Positions 45,927 through 53,709 of a stretch of DNA of 64,000 nt are shown piece after piece. Source of the stretch: Hyphomicrobiales bacterium (GTDB taxonomy: Bacteria > Pseudomonadota > Alphaproteobacteria > Parvibaculales > Parvibaculaceae); the NCBI GenBank assembly GCA_016124805.1, contig WGND01000009.1, positions 180,606 through 244,605 on the forward strand. Direction: 5' to 3'. Under the pieces are notes generated by a model. It did no database searches. It saw only the letters and a list, made by a program, of their open reading frames with translations, and was not told the origin of the DNA. The stretch's first letter is position 1. Every line of letters begins with the position of its first letter. The position numbers and the translations under genes are program-made.

Positions 45927-46631
45927 TTGGACACGCCCCGCCCAAGGCCACCCGCCCCCGACAAACCCGTTCGCGACAGGTCCGGCTTTGCGCAAAGCAG
46001 TCGTGTCGGCCCCGCGCCCAATGCGCGCTACAGCCGCTTTGTCTCATGGATGAAGATCGGCCTGCCGCTGGCCGCCATTGCCGTGCTGATCGCGATCCTT
46101 GTGGCCTCCGGCGTGCTCTGGCCCGACGACAAGATCGATGTTTCCTACAGCGAAGTGGCCGTCAAGAATGACGGCCTGCGCATGGTGAGCCCGCGAGTGA
46201 CCGGCCTCAATCAGGATGGCCTGCCCTATAGCATGACCGCCGACACCGCGACGCAAGACCCGGCGACGCCCAATCATGTCACGCTTGAAAACATCAAGGC
46301 GGAGATGATGCTTGATGAGGCCGATGGCCGGATCAACATGAAGGCTGACCGAGGACTGCTTGATTCCGACGCACATACGCTGGCGCTGCAGGACAATATC
46401 GATCTATTCACCTCACAGGGCTATGAGTTTCACGCCTCGCAGGCCGATATCAATTTCAAGGCGGGCACGCTTTCAAGCACGCAGCCTGTGTCTGGTCAGG
46501 GGCCTCTTGGCGAACTGACCGCCAATTCCATGACTGCTGATCATGCAAACGAGACGCTTCACTTTCAGGGCAAGGTGCGGGTGGTGATTCAGGGCGATCA
46601 ATTGACCCGCTACGGGGAGGAAGACCAGTAA
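45927..46631 (+). CDS. lptC: LPS export system component LptC
   Basis: About 234 residues, start uncertain: TTG at 45927, with AAAGAG upstream, is preferred over TTG at 45885. The single N-terminal membrane helix (IGLPLAAIAVLIAILVASGVLW) is followed by a beta-jellyroll periplasmic domain, with the LptC-like KNDGLRMVSPRVTGLNQDGLPYSMTAD segment. It hands lipopolysaccharide from LptBFG to LptA. It is followed immediately by lptA. Confidence 0.88.
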   Translation: MDTPRPRPPAPDKPVRDRSGFAQSSRVGPAPNARYSRFVSWMKIGLPLAAIAVLIAILVASGVLWPDDKIDVSYSEVAVKNDGLRMVSPRVTGLNQDGLPYSMTADTATQDPATPNHVTLENIKAEMMLDEADGRINMKADRGLLDSDAHTLALQDNIDLFTSQGYEFHASQADINFKAGTLSSTQPVSGQGPLGELTANSMTADHANETLHFQGKVRVVIQGDQLTRYGEEDQ

Positions 46632-47209
46632 TGACACGATCCACAAGAACCCTCTGCCTGGGCGGGCTGATGGCCGGTATGCTGATGATGACCGCCATGC
46701 CGGCCCAAGCCGCGGATAATGCCCTGAGCGGCTTTGCCACACGCCCCAACGCCCCCATCGAGATTGAAGCCGATGCGCTGGAGGTCCAGAATCAGGCCCA
46801 GAAGGCGACTTTCAGCGGCAATGTGATCGTGACCCAGGACGACATGAAGCTGCGGGCGGACCGTCTCACGGTCTTTTATGATCGCCAGTCCCAGGCGGCT
46901 GAAGGCGCGGGCAAATCCGGCAAGATTGACCGCATTGAGGCCACGGGCGCTGTCCATATCAGCAGCAAGGACAACCAGTCCGCTGACGGCGCCTGGGCCA
47001 ATTATCTGGTCAAAAAGCGCCAGATCGAGATGGGCGGCAAGGTGGTTTTGCGCCAGGAAGGCAATGTGATTTCGGGCAGCAAACTGCTTGTCGATCTTAA
47101 TACCGGCATCAGCCGCATCCTTGGCGGAGCCTCCGCCGAGGGGCTGGCGGGCGGTAAAACTGGCGGAAAAAGCCGGGTTCGTGGCCTTTTTCAGACACCC
47201 GAGCAATAA
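46631..47209 (+). CDS. lptA: Periplasmic LPS-binding protein LptA (OstA)
   Basis: 192 residues with a signal peptide (LMAGMLMMTAMPAQA). The OstA/LptA beta-jellyroll is recognisable in IEIEADALEVQNQAQKATFSGNVIVTQDDMKLRADRLTVFY. It forms the periplasmic bridge between LptC and the outer-membrane translocon. The ATG overlaps the lptC stop by one base (TAATG). Confidence 0.92.
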   Translation: MTRSTRTLCLGGLMAGMLMMTAMPAQAADNALSGFATRPNAPIEIEADALEVQNQAQKATFSGNVIVTQDDMKLRADRLTVFYDRQSQAAEGAGKSGKIDRIEATGAVHISSKDNQSADGAWANYLVKKRQIEMGGKVVLRQEGNVISGSKLLVDLNTGISRILGGASAEGLAGGKTGGKSRVRGLFQTPEQ

Positions 47210-47300
47210 AAAAGAAAACAGTGCTTGGTTAATCGCCCTGCTTTATACAATTTTAATGCCAGTTGCTGTCTGATGGCATCACAACAGGTTGGGAACCAGC

Positions 47301-48092
47301 ATGCCAAACGAGGCCGACATCGCCGTGAAAGGATCAGAAACCCCGGGGGGGCCAACCCTCGTGGCCGATAATCCTGGGCTGGCCGTGGCCAAAATCGGCA
47401 AAAGCTTCAAAGGACGCCCCGTCGTACGTGGTGTCAGCTTTGAGGTGAACCGGGGCGAGGCCGTGGGCCTGCTCGGCCCCAATGGCGCCGGTAAAACAAC
47501 CGTTTTCTACATGATCACCGGGCTGATTCAGCCCGATTACGGCACCATCATGCTGGATGGCATGGATGTGACGGGCCTGCCCATGTATCGCCGGGCCCGC
47601 ATGGGCATCGGCTATCTGCCCCAGGAGGCCTCAATCTTCCGTGGCCTTTCGGTGGAACAGAATATCCGCGCCGTGCTGGAAGTGGTCGAGAGCGACCGCG
47701 ACCGCCGCGAGAGCATGCTGGACGATCTGCTGGCCGAATTTTCGATCACGCATTTGCGGCGCACCCCTTCGGTGGCGCTGTCCGGCGGCGAACGTCGCCG
47801 CGTTGAAATTGCCCGGGCGCTGGCCACCCAGCCGAGCTTCATGCTGCTGGACGAGCCCTTTGCGGGCATCGACCCGATTGCGATTGGCGAAATCCGGGAT
47901 CTCGTCGGTCACCTCAAGGATCGCGGCATCGGTGTTTTGATTACCGACCATAATGTGCGCGAAACGCTGGAGCTGATCGATCACGCCGTCATCATCCATG
48001 ACGGCCAGGTGCTGATGGAAGGACCACCATCAGTGATTGTGGGCAATGAAGACGTGCGCCGACTCTATCTCGGCGACCGGTTCAGTCTTTGA
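47301..48092 (+). CDS. lptB: LPS export ABC transporter ATPase LptB
   Basis: 263 residues from the ATG at 47301; the track uses a TTG at 47289. The ABC ATPase has Walker A GPNGAGKTT, the Q-loop PQEASIFRGLSVEQN, the signature LSGGERRRVEIARAL and Walker B FMLLDEPFAGIDPIA, with the His switch DHNVRETL. The FRGLSVEQN stretch is characteristic of LptB. It powers extraction of LPS through LptFG. It lies between lptA and rpoN, the standard alphaproteobacterial order. Confidence 0.95.
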   Translation: MPNEADIAVKGSETPGGPTLVADNPGLAVAKIGKSFKGRPVVRGVSFEVNRGEAVGLLGPNGAGKTTVFYMITGLIQPDYGTIMLDGMDVTGLPMYRRARMGIGYLPQEASIFRGLSVEQNIRAVLEVVESDRDRRESMLDDLLAEFSITHLRRTPSVALSGGERRRVEIARALATQPSFMLLDEPFAGIDPIAIGEIRDLVGHLKDRGIGVLITDHNVRETLELIDHAVIIHDGQVLMEGPPSVIVGNEDVRRLYLGDRFSL

Positions 48093-48119
48093 TATGAGTA
48101 CGGGGGGGCTGGACGAACA

Positions 48120-49664
48120 ATGGCACTAGCACCACGGCTCGAAATGCGTCAGGGCCAGTCACTGGTCATGACACCCCAGCTTCAGCAGGCCATCAAGCTG
48201 CTGCAGCTTTCCAATATCGAACTCTCCGAATATGTCGAGCAGGAGCTTGAGCGCAATCCGCTGCTGGAAGCAACTGCAGGCGACCCCGCCGAACGCGGGC
48301 CTGATGAGGCCGATCGCGGCGGCGACAATGAGAACGTGGCGGACCCGGCGCTGAGCGGCGAGGCCGACCTCAAGCTCACGGATGATGGCCCCCTGCCCTC
48401 GCGCGATGGCGAACTCGATACCGATTACGACAATGTCTATGCCGATGAGAGCCGCTCTGATGCGCAGAACGAAGCTGCCGCACAAGCGCCTGGGCCCACA
48501 GGCTCTGACTGGCAGAATGCCAAGGGCGGCGGTGGCGGCACCGGCGATGGCGAGTTCAGCCTTGAGGCGACGCTTGCAAGCGAGATAACCCTTAGCGAGC
48601 ATCTGACACGCCAGTTGCACATGGCCTTGCGCGATCCGCGCGAACGCATGATCGGCGCCTATCTCATCGATCAGGTCAATGAGTCCGGCTATATCATCGC
48701 CGACATGGTCGAAGTCGCCGAGCGACTGGGTACGGATGTCGAAGACGTTACAAAGGTGCTCGCGGTTCTGCAGACATTTGATCCCGTCGGCATCTGTGCC
48801 CGCAATCTGAGGGAATGCCTGGCGCTGCAGCTGGCCGAGCGCAACCGGCTTGATCCCGTGATGGCGCTCTTCCTTGATAATCTGGAGCTCTATGCGCGCC
48901 GCGAAATTGACCAGCTGATGAAAATCTGCGGCGCTGATCGCGAAGACATCACCGAGATGCTTGAAGATATTCGCGCCTGCAATCCCAAACCCGGCGCTGC
49001 CTTTGGCGGCGAAACCGTGGTGCCGATCATCCCCGATGTTTTCATTCGCCAGCGCAGCGATGGCGGCTGGGCCGTTGAGCTCAATTCCGAAACCCTGCCG
49101 CGCGTGCTCGTCAATCAGCAATATTATTCCGAGGTCAACCAGATCGGGGACCCATCGGCCAAGGCCTATCTTTCTGAATGTCTGAACAACGCCAACTGGC
49201 TCGTGAAAAGTCTCGACCAGCGCGCCCGCACCATTCTGAAAGTGGCCTCAGAGATCGTCCGTCAGCAGGATAATTTCCTCGTCAATGGCATCCAGTATCT
49301 GCGCCCGCTCAACCTGAAAACCGTCGCCGAAGCGATCTCGATGCATGAGTCGACGGTCAGCCGCGTCACCTCGAACAAATATATCGCGACACCGCGCGGC
49401 ATTTTCGAACTGAAATATTTCTTTACCTCCGCCATTGCCTCCAGCGAAGGCGGCGCCTCCCATTCGGCCGAATCCGTGCGCCACCGCATCAAGGATCTGA
49501 TTGATCAGGAGCTGCCGAACAATGTGCTCTCCGACGACAATATCGTCGACATCCTCAAACAGCAGGGAATCGATATTGCCCGCCGCACGGTCGCCAAATA
49601 TCGCGAAGCGCTTCACATTCCCTCTTCGGTTCAGCGGCGACGCGAGAAAAAGGCCTATGCCTGA
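48120..49664 (+). CDS. rpoN: RNA polymerase sigma-54 factor RpoN
   Basis: 514 residues. Region I is glutamine/leucine-rich (MRQGQSLVMTPQLQQAIKLLQLSNIELSEYVEQELERNPLLE). Region II is an acidic linker longer than average (about 45-150). The core-binding region and the C-terminal DNA-binding domain follow, with ESTVSRVTSNKYIATPRGIFELKYFF and the RpoN box RRTVAKYREALHIPSSVQRRR. It directs enhancer-dependent transcription. It sits 27 bases after lptB. Confidence 0.97.
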   Translation: MALAPRLEMRQGQSLVMTPQLQQAIKLLQLSNIELSEYVEQELERNPLLEATAGDPAERGPDEADRGGDNENVADPALSGEADLKLTDDGPLPSRDGELDTDYDNVYADESRSDAQNEAAAQAPGPTGSDWQNAKGGGGGTGDGEFSLEATLASEITLSEHLTRQLHMALRDPRERMIGAYLIDQVNESGYIIADMVEVAERLGTDVEDVTKVLAVLQTFDPVGICARNLRECLALQLAERNRLDPVMALFLDNLELYARREIDQLMKICGADREDITEMLEDIRACNPKPGAAFGGETVVPIIPDVFIRQRSDGGWAVELNSETLPRVLVNQQYYSEVNQIGDPSAKAYLSECLNNANWLVKSLDQRARTILKVASEIVRQQDNFLVNGIQYLRPLNLKTVAEAISMHESTVSRVTSNKYIATPRGIFELKYFFTSAIASSEGGASHSAESVRHRIKDLIDQELPNNVLSDDNIVDILKQQGIDIARRTVAKYREALHIPSSVQRRREKKAYA

Positions 49665-49744
49665 GAAACGAGTCTCTCCGGGAGGTCTATTTTTCTTCCA
49701 AGTCACTGATATTAATGATCTTTCAGGTTTTCATCGAGGCTCTG

Positions 49745-49773
49745 TTGACAGTGCCACAGCCTGCAACTAGTTT
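49745..49773 (+). promoter_or_regulatory. Candidate sigma-70 promoter upstream of hpf
   Basis: In the 257-base rpoN-hpf gap, TTGACA and TAGTTT are separated by 17 bases. The -10 is only a half match. It would give hpf its own promoter with a leader of about 140 bases. No other ORF was seen in the gap. Confidence 0.35.
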
Positions 49774-49921
49774 CCACGCGCTCGAAGGCCTCTAGCGGTT
49801 TACGCTACGTGGTTCGGCGGTGAGATGATGACGGGTTCATCGTGGCGCGTCCGAGAGGACGAAGACTGAAAATCCTACATAAGCTCACTTTTTGGAGCGA
49901 AGCGACCCGGAAAGGTCCCCC

Positions 49922-50503
49922 ATGCAAGTTCAGGTTAGCGGCCACCATCTCGATATTGGAGATGCTCTGCGCACCCATGTTACCGAGCGGCTGATCGCCG
50001 CCGTGGCCAAATATTTTGATCGCCCTGTCGATGGCCATGTCACGATTTCCAAACAGGGCCATGAATTTCGGGCGGATTGTGCCGTCCATCTGGCTTCGGG
50101 CATGCATGTCAACACGACGGCGCATGGCACCGAAGTTTATGCCGCTTTTGAAGATGCCGCCGAAAAACTGGAAAAAAGGCTGCGCCGCTACAAGCGCAAG
50201 TTGAAAAACCATAATAACAATAATAAGTCTGCCCTACCGGCTGAAGACGTTCCCTCCTTCGTGATCGAAGCAGGTGACGAGCACAGCGAAGTTGATGAAG
50301 ACGCCCAGCCCGTGATTATCGCGGAAGGGACGACGTCAATTCCCCGGCTCAGCGTCGGCGATGCCGTGATGCGAATGGACTTGAGTGATGCAAATTTCGT
50401 TGTTTTCCGTAACGGCGCGACAGGCAGCCTGAATGTTGTCTATCGCCGTCCGGATGGAAATATCAGCTGGATTGATGCCAGCAACGAACCCAAGAAGGCT
50501 TAG
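49922..50503 (+). CDS. hpf: Ribosome hibernation-promoting factor, long form
   Basis: 193 residues from the ATG at 49922 (MQVQVSGHHLDIGDALRTHV), with AAAGG upstream; the track start adds 10 residues. The N-terminal S30AE domain (about 1-100) binds the 30S subunit, an Asn-rich linker (HNNNNKS) follows, and the C-terminal dimerisation domain (GDAVMRMDLSDANFVVFRNGATGSLNVVYRRPDGNISWID) makes 100S dimers. Position between rpoN and ptsN is standard. Confidence 0.95.
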   Translation: MQVQVSGHHLDIGDALRTHVTERLIAAVAKYFDRPVDGHVTISKQGHEFRADCAVHLASGMHVNTTAHGTEVYAAFEDAAEKLEKRLRRYKRKLKNHNNNNKSALPAEDVPSFVIEAGDEHSEVDEDAQPVIIAEGTTSIPRLSVGDAVMRMDLSDANFVVFRNGATGSLNVVYRRPDGNISWIDASNEPKKA

Positions 50504-50621
50504 TATACTGAAAGCGAACCCGACCATAGCCGGACGCAGGCCGTTGCCCGCGGGGCTTTCCGAGATGTCTCGGAGGAACCCGGCAGCGCATGTCGCGCCC
50601 GTGCAGAACAGGATCCGGAAC

Positions 50622-51086
50622 ATGGAGCTTGAAGATCTGGTGTCTCCTGAAGGTGTGATGGCACATCTGAAGGTCACCTGTAAAAAGCAGGCGCTGCAGG
50701 AGCTTTCCGAACGCGCCGCCGAGGTCACCGGCCTCTCTGAACGCGCCATCTTCGAGACCTTGCTGGAACGCGAGCGTCTTGGGTCGACAGGCGTTGGGCA
50801 GGGCATTGCCATTCCGCATGGCAAGCTGGGCGATCTGACACGGATTTATGGCCTGTTTGCGCGTCTTGATACGCCCATCGAGTTTGATTCAGTCGATGAC
50901 CAGCCGGTCGATCTGATTTTCCTGCTGCTGGCACCGGAAACAGCCGGCGCAGACCATCTCAAGGCTCTGGCCCGCATCTCGCGCCTGTTGCGCAATCCCG
51001 CCGTGGTGGAAAAGCTGCGCGCCAGTGACGATCCGGCGGCCCTTTTCTCGATCCTGACAGAGCCGGTCACAACAAGCGCTGCCTGA
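50622..51086 (+). CDS. ptsN: Nitrogen-regulatory PTS EIIA protein PtsN
   Basis: 154 residues from the ATG at 50622 (MELEDLVSPEGV), with AGGA nine bases upstream; the track start at 50433 overlaps hpf. The EIIA-Ntr fold with the phosphorylated His in GIAIPHGKL (near residue 65) and DLIFLLLAPETAGADHLKALA is typical. It takes part in the PTS-Ntr phosphorelay linked to nitrogen, potassium and RpoN-dependent physiology. Confidence 0.95.
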   Translation: MELEDLVSPEGVMAHLKVTCKKQALQELSERAAEVTGLSERAIFETLLERERLGSTGVGQGIAIPHGKLGDLTRIYGLFARLDTPIEFDSVDDQPVDLIFLLLAPETAGADHLKALARISRLLRNPAVVEKLRASDDPAALFSILTEPVTTSAA

Positions 51087-51105
51087 GCTCCAAGATTTTG
51101 AAACA

Positions 51106-51145
51106 AAAAAGCCGTGTGGCGCCTCTCAGCACCTCACGGCTTTTT
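51106..51145. terminator. Bidirectional intrinsic terminator between ptsN and DUF1150 gene
   Basis: AAAAGCCGTG...CACGGCTTTTT forms a stem with A- and T-runs on the two sides. The ends of the convergent genes are 20 and 31 bases away. Confidence 0.8.
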
Positions 51146-51175
51146 CATATCTGCCTTGCCTGTGTGTCTCGGCGC

Positions 51176-51475
51176 TTAGTGCACGCTGACCGGATCAAGG
51201 TCATATTGGCGCGCGCCGGCAAAGGCGGTATTGCGATCATCGACAATGGCCATACGCGTGCCATTGGCCGCATGAACGGCATAGAATTTTGTGTCGTCAG
51301 GCAGATCACTCGCCTCGGGCAGGTCATCCCGGATATCGGCCATGAGCACCTCGCGCACATAGACGATATTGGGCATGCCGATAGCAGCAAAATTTTCCGG
51401 CGAGATATCGCGCTCGGCAAGGACGCCCCAGACGGGCGTTGCAGCGCTGTCATGTCCGTTCTTTTCGTTTTGCAT
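51176..51475 (-). CDS. DUF1150 family protein
   Basis: A 99-residue protein with the DUF1150 core NFAAIGMPNIVYVREVLM and FYAVHAANGTRMAIVDDRNTAFAGARQYDL. The family is small, restricted mainly to Alphaproteobacteria and repeatedly found next to hsp20 genes, as here (50 bases downstream of the small heat-shock gene). The function is unknown; co-regulation with heat shock is inferred. Confidence 0.85.
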   Translation of the reverse strand: MQNEKNGHDSAATPVWGVLAERDISPENFAAIGMPNIVYVREVLMADIRDDLPEASDLPDDTKFYAVHAANGTRMAIVDDRNTAFAGARQYDLDPVSVH

Positions 51476-51525
51476 TGTTTACTCCTTTCACAACAGTCCC
51501 CAACATGGGCAACTGCCGCCACCAC

Positions 51526-52005
51526 TCAACCGGTTTGTTTGACGCGACCGGCCGATTCGTTCGAAGCGCCTTGGCGCTGATTGTTCAACGTCCCGTCGAC
51601 AATGTCGATGGTGCGTATCTGACGTGTGGGTACCGGGCGCTTGAGCTCGATCTGGAGCAGGCCCTGCGCCAGTTCCGCGCCACGCACCTCAATGCCGTCT
51701 GCCAGGACAAAAGACCGCTGGAACTGCCGTGCCGCGATGCCACGATGAAGATAGGTTCGCCCTTCCTCGTCGCGCTGGCGACCGATGATCACAAGCTGGT
51801 TGCCCTCGGTCGTGATCTGCAGTTCTTCACGCGCAAACCCGGCAACGGCCAATGTGATGAGAATCGTCTCGCCATCGGGCGAGTCACGTTGCTCGACATT
51901 ATAGGGCGGATAGCCATCCGATGCTTTTGCCACCCGGTCGAGAAGCCGCTCCATCTGCTCAAAACCCAGCAGAAAGGGGCTGTTGAATTGCAAAACGCGT
52001 GTCAT
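51526..52005 (-). CDS. Small heat-shock protein, Hsp20/alpha-crystallin family
   Basis: 159 residues from the ATG at 52005 (MTRVLQFNSPFLLGFEQMERLLDRVAKASDGYPPYNVE, the class A alphaproteobacterial sHSP opening); the track start at 52086 is too long. The alpha-crystallin domain spans about 40-130, with ITTEGNQLVIIGRQRDEEGRTYLHRGIAARQFQRSFVLAD and ELAQGLLQIELKRPVP. It is an ATP-independent holdase. The leader carries a candidate ROSE-type thermometer and a sigma-32-like promoter (separate entries). Confidence 0.92.
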   Translation of the reverse strand: MTRVLQFNSPFLLGFEQMERLLDRVAKASDGYPPYNVEQRDSPDGETILITLAVAGFAREELQITTEGNQLVIIGRQRDEEGRTYLHRGIAARQFQRSFVLADGIEVRGAELAQGLLQIELKRPVPTRQIRTIDIVDGTLNNQRQGASNESAGRVKQTG

Positions 52006-52081
52006 GTTCCAAAGTCCTCGCTGAAGCGACTTTGCCACCATCCCGATGAACGCAGGATGGACGACGGCCCTTATGGCACCG
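52006..52081 (-). promoter_or_regulatory. Candidate ROSE-type RNA thermometer in the hsp20 5' leader
   Basis: On the minus strand the leader contains UCGCU (52029-52025), a six-base loop, and then the ribosome binding site AGGA (52018-52015), nine bases before the ATG. U(U/C)GCU opposite AGGA is the hallmark of ROSE elements that melt at heat-shock temperature. A stable hairpin CCATCC/GGATGG lies just upstream (52038-52060), as in multi-hairpin ROSE leaders. The length of about 75 bases also fits. Confidence 0.55.
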
Positions 52082-52087
52082 CACAAA

Positions 52088-52118
52088 ATATGTGGGCCTT
52101 CGCCCGGCCAGTTGCAAG
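52088..52118 (-). promoter_or_regulatory. Candidate sigma-32 (RpoH) promoter of hsp20
   Basis: Minus-strand CTTGCAA, a 16-base spacer and CCACATAT resemble the RpoH consensus CTTGAAA / CCCCATNT (7 of 8 in the -10). The predicted start is about 75 bases before the hsp20 ATG. Confidence 0.5.
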
Positions 52119-52224
52119 CTTATGACATGGACAAAAGTTGCGCCTTACGAGGGAAGACGGGGCCCTGCCCATCTCATGTGTCATATCCCAATGAAATCAA
52201 TGACTTGTCTTCCGGCGCCGAAAC

Positions 52225-52256
52225 AAAAAGGCCCCGCCACTGCGGTGGCGAGGCCC
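52225..52256 (-). terminator. Intrinsic terminator of the phasin gene
   Basis: On the minus strand GGGCCTCGCCACCGCAGTGGCGGGGCC makes a GC-rich stem followed by TTTTTG, about 30 bases past the phasin stop. Confidence 0.8.
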
Positions 52257-52284
52257 TTCAAACCCGGCTTTTGGCCGTTTTGGC

Positions 52285-52716
52285 TTATTTGCGAAGGCTG
52301 GAAAGCGCGTCAGACAGGCGATCGGAAATCGGCGCCACGAGATGGCGCACGGATTCACCGGCAATCTTGTTGATTTCGCGCGTGGCAGCGACATTGCGCT
52401 TCAGCGTGGAGCGCACCAGAACGCTCTGGAGCTCGATGGCCTTGCGCAGGTTGCCGGATTTCACAACGGCACGGGCCGCTTCCACGGTTTCTTCGAAATT
52501 GGTACGGGCAAGCTCGGTGAGGATCTTTGTGATCACCTCAATCTGCTTGGCCTGCTCTGTCTTTGCAGCGCGCTTGGGCGCGGCTTTCTTTGCGGCAGGC
52601 TTTTTGGCGGCGGTTTTCTTGGCAGCAGGCTTCTTCGCGGCCGGCTTTTTGGCAGCCGCCGGTTTTGCCTTGGCGGCGCGTGGTTTGGTTGTCTTTGCAG
52701 TCGTTGTTTCAGCCAT
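52285..52716 (-). CDS. Phasin-like protein with N-terminal histone-H1-like KPAA repeats (PhaF-like)
   Basis: 143 residues from the ATG at 52716 with GGAG six bases before. The first 60 residues are Lys/Ala/Pro repeats (AAAKKPAAKKPAAKKTAAKK), like the DNA-binding tail of pseudomonad PhaF. Residues 65-143 form the helical phasin-type granule-binding region (VITKILTELARTNFEETVEAARAVVKSGNLRK). In Pseudomonas PhaF the order is reversed (phasin first, repeats last). It lies next to phaZ and phaC, which supports a role in PHA granule coating and segregation. The repeats are low complexity, so homology there is weak. Confidence 0.72.
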   Translation of the reverse strand: MAETTTAKTTKPRAAKAKPAAAKKPAAKKPAAKKTAAKKPAAKKAAPKRAAKTEQAKQIEVITKILTELARTNFEETVEAARAVVKSGNLRKAIELQSVLVRSTLKRNVAATREINKIAGESVRHLVAPISDRLSDALSSLRK

Positions 52717-52870
52717 TTGGATCTCCATCCTCAAGGGTTCCGCCATCCGTGAGGATGGTCATGCGCCGTTTCAACAGAGATTTTTGTGCAGCGCACAATG
52801 CAGATATGTGTCATTGCCGCGAATGTCAAATAAATTTGTGCGCCGCACCATTTTTCATAACCCGCCGCGC

Positions 52871-53695
52871 CTATGCCTCGGCGAGGAAGTCCCGGATCAT
52901 GGGCACAACAATATCGGTGCGCGAAACCAGAAAGAGATGCCCGCCATGAACCACCTCAAGCCGTGAGTTCCGGATCAATTTGTTGAGAAAACGGGCATTT
53001 ATGACCGGCACGATCTGGTCATTATCGCCTGCCAGAATGAGTGTCGGCACCTTCATGAAGGGCAGAAAGGGCACGCTGGTCCAGCCGGCTGCGGCCAGCA
53101 ACTGATACATATAGCCGCGCATGGTGGGCGCCTTGAGACGGGAGGCATGACCGCCGCCGCTTTCGCGCTCATCGCCATAGAGGCTCTCAAAATGATGAAG
53201 CAGATAGTCCGGGTCCATATAGCGACGGGGATGGGCCAGTTTCATCAGCGCGGCGGGTGCACCCGGCACCATGACAACGCCTGCCGAGGTGGCGGCAAGG
53301 ATCAGCTTGCGGGTGCGGCTGGCATATTGGAAGGCAAATTGCTGCGCCATGGCCCCACCCCATGAGACGCCCATGACATCGACTTCGGGATAGCCGAGCT
53401 CGTCGAGAATGCGCGACACCATGCGGGCAAGCTGCCAGGGCCGGTAGGGCAGATTGGCCGGCCCCGAGCCGCCAACACCGGGCACATCAAAAGCGATAAT
53501 ATCGCGATCACCCATGGCTTCGGCGAAAGGGGCGACCAGTTCCAGATTGGCGCCGATGCCGTTGAAAAGCAACAAGGGGACATTGTCGCTGTTGTTCTCC
53601 CAGACAGCGGTGCGCAGAAGATAGCCCCCCGTCTTGATATGGCGGATCGTTGGCGCATCACTCGGGTCCGCCTTCATCTTGCGGGCAGCTTCCAT
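52871..53695 (-). CDS. phaZ: Intracellular poly(3-hydroxyalkanoate) depolymerase PhaZ, mcl type
   Basis: 274 residues from the ATG at 53695 (GAGGAAG upstream). It is an alpha/beta hydrolase matching pseudomonad mcl-PhaZ in order and motifs: LLLFNGIGANLELVAPFAEAM, IIAFDVPGVGGSG, nucleophile GVSWGGAMAQQFAFQYASR, KLILAATSAGVVMVPGAPAAL, and the C-terminal GGHLFLVSRTDIV carrying the His. It degrades stored medium-chain PHA. It is 14 bases downstream of phaC. Confidence 0.88.
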   Translation of the reverse strand: MEAARKMKADPSDAPTIRHIKTGGYLLRTAVWENNSDNVPLLLFNGIGANLELVAPFAEAMGDRDIIAFDVPGVGGSGPANLPYRPWQLARMVSRILDELGYPEVDVMGVSWGGAMAQQFAFQYASRTRKLILAATSAGVVMVPGAPAALMKLAHPRRYMDPDYLLHHFESLYGDERESGGGHASRLKAPTMRGYMYQLLAAAGWTSVPFLPFMKVPTLILAGDNDQIVPVINARFLNKLIRNSRLEVVHGGHLFLVSRTDIVVPMIRDFLAEA

Positions 53696-53709
53696 AATCT
53701 TCCTCTTAC

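Noticed and set aside
48159-49121. A 320-codon minus-strand ORF
   Set aside because: Shadow of rpoN.
49751-49767. Sigma-54-like element (TGCCAC...TGCA) upstream of hpf
   Set aside because: The spacing between the GG/GC-type elements is off by one and the -24 GG is changed, so it does not satisfy the -24/-12 consensus.
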